Shown one piece after another: positions 60,081 to 64,000 of a stretch of 64,000 bases of DNA (position 1 is its first letter; each line of letters starts with the position of its first letter). The notes under the pieces were generated by a model, which had not been told where the DNA came from, did not search any database, and saw nothing but the letters and a program-made list of their open reading frames with translations. The stretch is from a virus, in IMG/VR virus record IMGVR_UViG_3300019776_000693, positions 1-64,000 of that record; one strand, given 5' to 3'. Made by a program: the position numbers and the translations under genes.

Positions 60081-61987
60081 ATTAAAATATCTCTTACAAT
60101 TAAATCTGCTGTTCCTGTTCCTGTTCCTACCCCTGTGGCTGTAAAATATAAACCGACAGTATTTGCAGAAGCTCCTATTAAAGTGAAATCAGTTGTTCCT
60201 ATCGAAGATATTTTATATTCAACTGTAGGTACAAAACTACCTGCTGTAATTACTTTTCTATTTATAAAGGCACTTCCTGTAAATAATCCATCTGCTTGTG
60301 CTGCATTTTTAGAAGAGTATAAAGGTAAAGTTTCAATTACTTGAGAGCCTAATTCATTAACAGAATTAGTTGAAATTACCATTTCATTAACATCAAACAT
60401 ACTTGTTAAAGTACCACCTATTGTTGAATTTTTTAATTCTATAGGTTGGGGATTTGAGGTAGAAGATAATATAAATTTATTAGTTAAAAAAAGTAGATTT
60501 GTATTTACATTAACTCCTGAAAACGTTATAAATTCTGTTGCTGATACATTATTTAGAAAATTATTTGAATTTCCTCTAAATTCTGTATTTCTTATTATTA
60601 TATTTATATCACTACTGTTTAACTCTTCTACTTTAAATACTGTATCTACTATATTTGATAAACTGTCTATTTGTATTAAACCATTACAACTTAACATTTG
60701 TATTTCTCCACCCTTAAAGTCGAAAGGTACTGTTGCTGTATTCATTGTTAATGTTATTGGGCTACAAAATTGAAAATTTACATTTTCAAATAATAAAGCT
60801 CCGTCTCCGCCCTTCATTACAAATGGAGAATTATGTGATATAACATTAATACTGTTTACTGAAAATAAGGCGGCTGATGGATTTCCGTAACCTACTGTAG
60901 AAGTATAGTTTGATTCAAAAATAGTTTTTATAGAAGGTGAACCTGTTGAATCTGCTAAAGCTGTTATAGTTCCTGTTCCTTTTATACGAAGTATTTTATA
61001 GTAAGAACTATATATACCTGTTGTTCCATCATTTATAAATCCCTTTTTTGTCAGAGCTATATTAGAATTCTCATTTAATATTATAGTACTATCTATGTTA
61101 TCAAGTACGTTCAAAGAATTAAAATCTAATAAATAATTTCCAGAGGAAGGGTTTGAATTTATAACTGTTCCAGTTTCTAACTCTAATATAAAATTATTAT
61201 AATTTAAATTTCCTGTGTATACATAATCTGTACTTGCTCTTGTTATAAAAATAATAGCATTGGCAAATTCTGGATTAGTTACAGAACCTGTTCCTACAAA
61301 TGCAGTAAATGCATTTTCAATAGTTTTAAAAGGCTTGCTTACTGTTCCTAATTCTTCTACACCTGCATAATCTTTATTTACAATAAATCTTTGTATTTCT
61401 GAAGACTCTGGAGATTCTATACTTATTTCAGTATCTGTTGATGATATCATTAACGTATTTGATTTTATTGTTTTAAATTCAAATGTTGTAATATCTCCTA
61501 CAGGAGCAGATACAGGCTCTATTGCTATTTCTTCACCTGTGCCTAAATTATTTAATGTATATTCTTTTTGATTGTCTTCTATAAAATCATTTAATGCGTC
61601 TTCGTCTATTCCTAATGATATATCATTAGGGTTTTGAGTTATTGTAATTATATCAGAACTTGAATTAATTTTTCTTATTTTTTTCTCTCCAAGTAAATTA
61701 TCTCCTGCATAAATTTCAGCTCCTGTTCCTATATTAATTAACCTAAGATATTTTTTTACTTCTTCTATTGCACCACAAAAATATGAAACAATTAATTGTA
61801 AAGCATTTGATAGTATTGTATTAGTAGGTACTATTACTGTTTCTCCGCAAGATATTTCTTCTTTATTATAAAGTACACAATCAGTTGATAAATCAACTAT
61901 TGGGCATTCACAAGGTTCTGGAGTTTGACATTGATTGCAGATATTTTGTTCACATCCACAATTATTATTACATGAGGCACAAGACAT
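60077..61987 (-). CDS. Cys-rich-N-terminus fibre protein, probable head or tail fibre (636 aa)
   Basis: First 35 residues hold 11 cysteines (CASCNNNCGC, CNQCQTPEPCEC), then STDCVLYNKEEISCGETVIV, a fibre-start motif seen in many crAss-like fibres. A coiled trimerisation segment follows (NALQLIVSYFCGAIEEVKKY). The centre (about 190-560) reads as a beta-helix. The C-terminus (about 584-632) is the small YKISSIGTTDFTLIGAS...GTGTGT module also found in the 2407-aa tail protein. Followed by tandem terminators. Confidence 0.75.
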   Translation of the reverse strand: MSCASCNNNCGCEQNICNQCQTPEPCECPIVDLSTDCVLYNKEEISCGETVIVPTNTILSNALQLIVSYFCGAIEEVKKYLRLINIGTGAEIYAGDNLLGEKKIRKINSSSDIITITQNPNDISLGIDEDALNDFIEDNQKEYTLNNLGTGEEIAIEPVSAPVGDITTFEFKTIKSNTLMISSTDTEISIESPESSEIQRFIVNKDYAGVEELGTVSKPFKTIENAFTAFVGTGSVTNPEFANAIIFITRASTDYVYTGNLNYNNFILELETGTVINSNPSSGNYLLDFNSLNVLDNIDSTIILNENSNIALTKKGFINDGTTGIYSSYYKILRIKGTGTITALADSTGSPSIKTIFESNYTSTVGYGNPSAALFSVNSINVISHNSPFVMKGGDGALLFENVNFQFCSPITLTMNTATVPFDFKGGEIQMLSCNGLIQIDSLSNIVDTVFKVEELNSSDINIIIRNTEFRGNSNNFLNNVSATEFITFSGVNVNTNLLFLTNKFILSSTSNPQPIELKNSTIGGTLTSMFDVNEMVISTNSVNELGSQVIETLPLYSSKNAAQADGLFTGSAFINRKVITAGSFVPTVEYKISSIGTTDFTLIGASANTVGLYFTATGVGTGTGTADLIVRDILI

Positions 61988-61989
61988 AT

Positions 61990-62217
61990 TTATGGTAAAT
62001 TATCAATTTGTTGTTGTAGATTTTCTAAAGTAGCTTTCATATTTAAAAAGGCAGTGTATATTGCCATATTTATCTCTTCTTGTGTTGAATCTGCTTCTAT
62101 ACCTAACTCAGCATATACGTTTTCATCATAAATACACTTAGTACTATATTGTTTTCCGTCACACGGGTCATTTTCTAGTGGTGGTATATTAATACCTGAT
62201 TGACATTTTATAGGCAT
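61990..62217 (-). CDS. small fibre-associated protein (75 aa)
   Basis: Cys-bearing N-terminus (KCQSGINIPPLENDPCDGKQ) then a short coiled coil (MKATLENLQQQIDNL). Size and position next to the fibre suggest an anchor or short stalk. Two bases before the fibre gene. Confidence 0.68.
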   Translation of the reverse strand: MPIKCQSGINIPPLENDPCDGKQYSTKCIYDENVYAELGIEADSTQEEINMAIYTAFLNMKATLENLQQQIDNLP

Positions 62218-62228
62218 ATTATTTTATT

Positions 62229-62651
62229 TTAAGGTATATCATTATTTATTAATAATTGTAATAATTGTCCATAAGTTGTGATAGGGTCTCCACAATTATC
62301 TACTAATCCTGTAACATCTACACAATCACCTAAAGGTGCATTACAAAGAGGTCTGTTTTTTAATTCTTCAATTTCTGTTTTAAGTTGACATATCTCTTCT
62401 TCATATTTTAATAAAACTATCTTTACTTTTATTCTTCCGTCTTCTGTAGTATAATTAAGACAATTTTGACCTAACTCTGATAAATTTATATCTTCTAGTT
62501 GTGCGTATATATCTTGAGTAGTTTCTTCTATACTTTTACATGCTTCAGAGTCTAAAGAAGAATTTGTATTTACATCTCCTTCAAATTCTATACAATCAGC
62601 AGGAGTTGTTTTTTCACATGTAAATTTTAATTTATTTTTACAATTTTTCAT
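62229..62651 (-). CDS. Cys-containing fibre/head decoration-like protein (140 aa)
   Basis: KFTCEKTTPADCIEFEGDVN, then a coiled coil (LLKYEEEICQLKTEIEELKN), and CVDVTGLVDNCGDPITTYGQ near the C-terminus. Similar small trimeric proteins accompany fibres in crAss-like phages. Eight Cys in all, like its neighbours. Confidence 0.68.
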   Translation of the reverse strand: MKNCKNKLKFTCEKTTPADCIEFEGDVNTNSSLDSEACKSIEETTQDIYAQLEDINLSELGQNCLNYTTEDGRIKVKIVLLKYEEEICQLKTEIEELKNRPLCNAPLGDCVDVTGLVDNCGDPITTYGQLLQLLINNDIP

Positions 62652-62663
62652 TTTGTTCTATTA

Positions 62664-62894
62664 TTATAATTCTTCTTTAATTTTCTTATCTATCCACTTA
62701 ATAGATTTACAATCATTTGAATCTAATGCTTCTTGATATAAATAAGCATGTATGAATAAATTTTCATTGTAACCATTTTGTATTGCAAAATTTTCTTGCA
62801 TAAAAAATAAATCTGCTTGATTAAGCATTGTTTTTTGCGCTTTTTCAAACAGAGTTATTTGATTATAATTTCTTAGTTTTTCTTGACCTGCCAT
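62664..62894 (-). CDS. hypothetical helical virion-region protein (76 aa)
   Basis: Start at ATG 62894, just after the previous gene's stop (a TTG upstream would overlap it). Helical (ALDSNDCKSIKWIDKKIK). No family recognised. Confidence 0.6.
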   Translation of the reverse strand: MAGQEKLRNYNQITLFEKAQKTMLNQADLFFMQENFAIQNGYNENLFIHAYLYQEALDSNDCKSIKWIDKKIKEEL

Positions 62895-62895
62895 A

Positions 62896-63423
62896 TTATT
62901 TATTATAATTATCAAGCATCTCTCTAGCCTCTAAGAAAAAATTTTGAGCTTTAGCAAAATCTCCTTCTGAAGCATGAGCTTTAGCAACTAATAATATTGC
63001 TTTTATTTTTATAATATAATTTAAAAATGCCTCGTCTCTTTTAAATTCAAATCCATACTTTACAAGAGTTTTATTATATTCTCTTTCAAATAAATCTGTT
63101 TTTAGGTAGAATGACTCTTTTTCAATATTTTCAAATGATGATTTAACGCAAACTGTATAAATCCCATCTGGTAAATCTAAATATACTTCTTCCTGACAAT
63201 TTCCTTTTAAACAACTTATTCCTAAATTGTGAGAATTAAAAGCGTTTAAATTATGTTTTTTAAAAATAAAAGTTTTCTTTTTCTTTGAACCAGGTAATTG
63301 TATTGTTATATAAGCAGGTTTATCTTCGGCATAAATCCAATCAGACATATCTCCTATAACTATATGTGTTGTTTTTCTTGAGAAAATATCAAAATCTATT
63401 TTTATTTCACCTACTACTTCCAT
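62896..63423 (-). CDS. virion-region protein, beta N-terminus and helical C-terminus (175 aa)
   Basis: Residues 1-95 look like a beta sandwich (AYITIQLPGSKKKKTFIFKK, GIYTVCVKSSFE); the C-terminal half is helical (AILLVAKAHASEGDFAKAQN), TPR-like. I have seen this layout beside fibre genes of Bacteroidota phages, without a known job. Possibly a head appendage or chaperone. Confidence 0.68.
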   Translation of the reverse strand: MEVVGEIKIDFDIFSRKTTHIVIGDMSDWIYAEDKPAYITIQLPGSKKKKTFIFKKHNLNAFNSHNLGISCLKGNCQEEVYLDLPDGIYTVCVKSSFENIEKESFYLKTDLFEREYNKTLVKYGFEFKRDEAFLNYIIKIKAILLVAKAHASEGDFAKAQNFFLEAREMLDNYNK

Positions 63424-63426
63424 TTT

Positions 63427-63879
63427 TTAATTATATATTCTTATTTCTATAAAATGATTACCTAATAAATCATTGGATTTTGCATAAACTCCCTCCTCTA
63501 ATACATAAGATTCAATAGCAACCTCACTACCTCCAAAAAAATCTATATTGATTTTTTGACTTCCATCAGAATATCCAGAAGTCTGAGTTAAAAGTCCTAT
63601 TTTTTCCGTATCAAAATCCGTAGATTTTGCGACATGGTAATTTCCAATATCATCATAAAACCATGTGAAAACTTCTCCTGTAGTATTTTCCAATACTACT
63701 GCTGTTGGTGCACTTGTTCCTGTTTGTGTAAGTAGTGCGGAGTATACTTTGTAGCTTGGTTGATATACATTTAAATTTAATTTTCTAAGAGCTTCAGCTA
63801 CCATTTTTGGAAGATTAAAGAATCTTGAGGCTGATATTTTTGATATTAATTCTGTTATTGTTAAGTTTGAATAATCCAT
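63427..63879 (-). CDS. virion-region hypothetical protein (150 aa)
   Basis: Short helical N-terminus (LTITELISKISASRFFNLPK), then YKVYSALLTQTGTSAPTAVV and a beta domain to the end. The YSALLTQTGTSAPTA pattern recurs in small phage virion proteins with fibre-like folds. Follows the lysin gene. Confidence 0.65.
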   Translation of the reverse strand: MDYSNLTITELISKISASRFFNLPKMVAEALRKLNLNVYQPSYKVYSALLTQTGTSAPTAVVLENTTGEVFTWFYDDIGNYHVAKSTDFDTEKIGLLTQTSGYSDGSQKINIDFFGGSEVAIESYVLEEGVYAKSNDLLGNHFIEIRIYN

Positions 63880-63906
63880 TTATATTTTTAAGTATTAATA
63901 TTAAAT

Positions 63907-64000
63907 TTAAGCTTTTTTTAACCTTTCCGCGTAATTAAATTTTTTATACTGTGCACCATTATAATAGTATGCAAAAGTATCCCAATCTCCTTTCTGTAAA
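63907..64000 (-). CDS. N-acetylmuramidase-like endolysin, C-terminal end only
   Basis: Partial: runs off the right edge of the window. The last 30 residues include KGDWDTFAYYYNGAQYKKFN then YAERLKKA, matching the C-terminal block (DWxxFAxxYNGxxY) of the DUF3380/N-acetylmuramidase family, which cleaves peptidoglycan. Likely the lysis enzyme, distinct from the virion lysozyme at 49106. Its gene precedes the small virion genes in the late transcript. Confidence 0.7.
   Translation of the reverse strand, partial: LQKGDWDTFAYYYNGAQYKKFNYAERLKKA

Noticed and set aside
1-64000. Stop-codon reassignment as in some crAss-like phages
   Set aside because: Long frames are intact under the standard code, and TAG, TGA and TAA are all used as natural stops, including TAG at the end of the 1673-aa gene.
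1-64000. tRNA genes, CRISPR arrays, integrase or attachment sites
   Set aside because: No cloverleaf-like sequence, no regularly spaced repeats and no recombinase motifs were seen.

Overview
This is a strongly AT-rich, gene-dense piece of a tailed-phage genome whose host is most likely a member of the Bacteroidota. Two things point there. Promoters follow the Bacteroidota primary sigma pattern (TTG, about 20 bases, then TAnnTTTG), seen best at 1863, 13192, 13873, 22897, 24095, 38421 and 46008, and most genes lack a Shine-Dalgarno sequence. The virion genes (a ring-type protein, a P22 gp4-like tail tubular protein, a giant tail protein, very large probable ejected proteins, Cys-rich fibre proteins) resemble the crAss-like podovirus module. 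I see no integrase, tRNA, CRISPR array or att site. The standard genetic code fits; TAA, TAG and TGA all end genes.

Layout. Bases 1-26141 are all plus strand: the early/middle arm. It carries thymidylate synthase, a putative permuted GHKL-type ATPase, a MazG-like pyrophosphohydrolase, a winged-helix protein plus DnaB-like helicase, a DUF262 protein, family B DNA polymerase, an HD-domain (MESH1-like) hydrolase, a spanin-like pair, a BT4734-like primase, a Nudix hydrolase, a metallophosphoesterase, a DNA methyltransferase and a tyrosine-phosphatase-like protein. Between them lie more than 30 small unknown genes, often overlapping as ATGA. Four probable homing endonucleases are interspersed: an HNH/AP2 paralogue pair at 1103 and 12418, an HNH gene at 17890 and a GIY-YIG gene at 23051.

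Bases 26193-64000 are all minus strand: the late virion arm, read leftwards. In transcription order it holds the end of an N-acetylmuramidase-like endolysin (cut by the window edge), small head/fibre proteins, a Cys-rich fibre protein, tandem terminators, then ring, tubular and 2407-aa tail proteins. A lysozyme plus metallopeptidase-like protein follows, then two GG-motif virion proteins, four large probable ejection proteins, and two receptor-binding fibres. The arms converge on an 18-bp bidirectional terminator at 26153-26195. Head genes (portal, capsid, terminase) are not in the window.

Most notable: (1) a conserved structured leader (pseudoknot geometry plus an invariant AAGATATTA at fixed spacing) before two unrelated homing-endonuclease genes; (2) a dispersed T-tract plus GCGCG motif found in both orientations through the early arm; (3) a GHKL-like ATPase whose motifs appear in permuted order; (4) a von Willebrand A domain with a MIDAS-like site inside the 2407-aa tail protein; (5) a Gln/Lys-acidic-Gly-Gly motif recurring in three adjacent virion proteins; (6) a paralogous N-terminal module on two giant virion proteins; (7) a terminator whose 5' arm overlaps the next promoter's start point.
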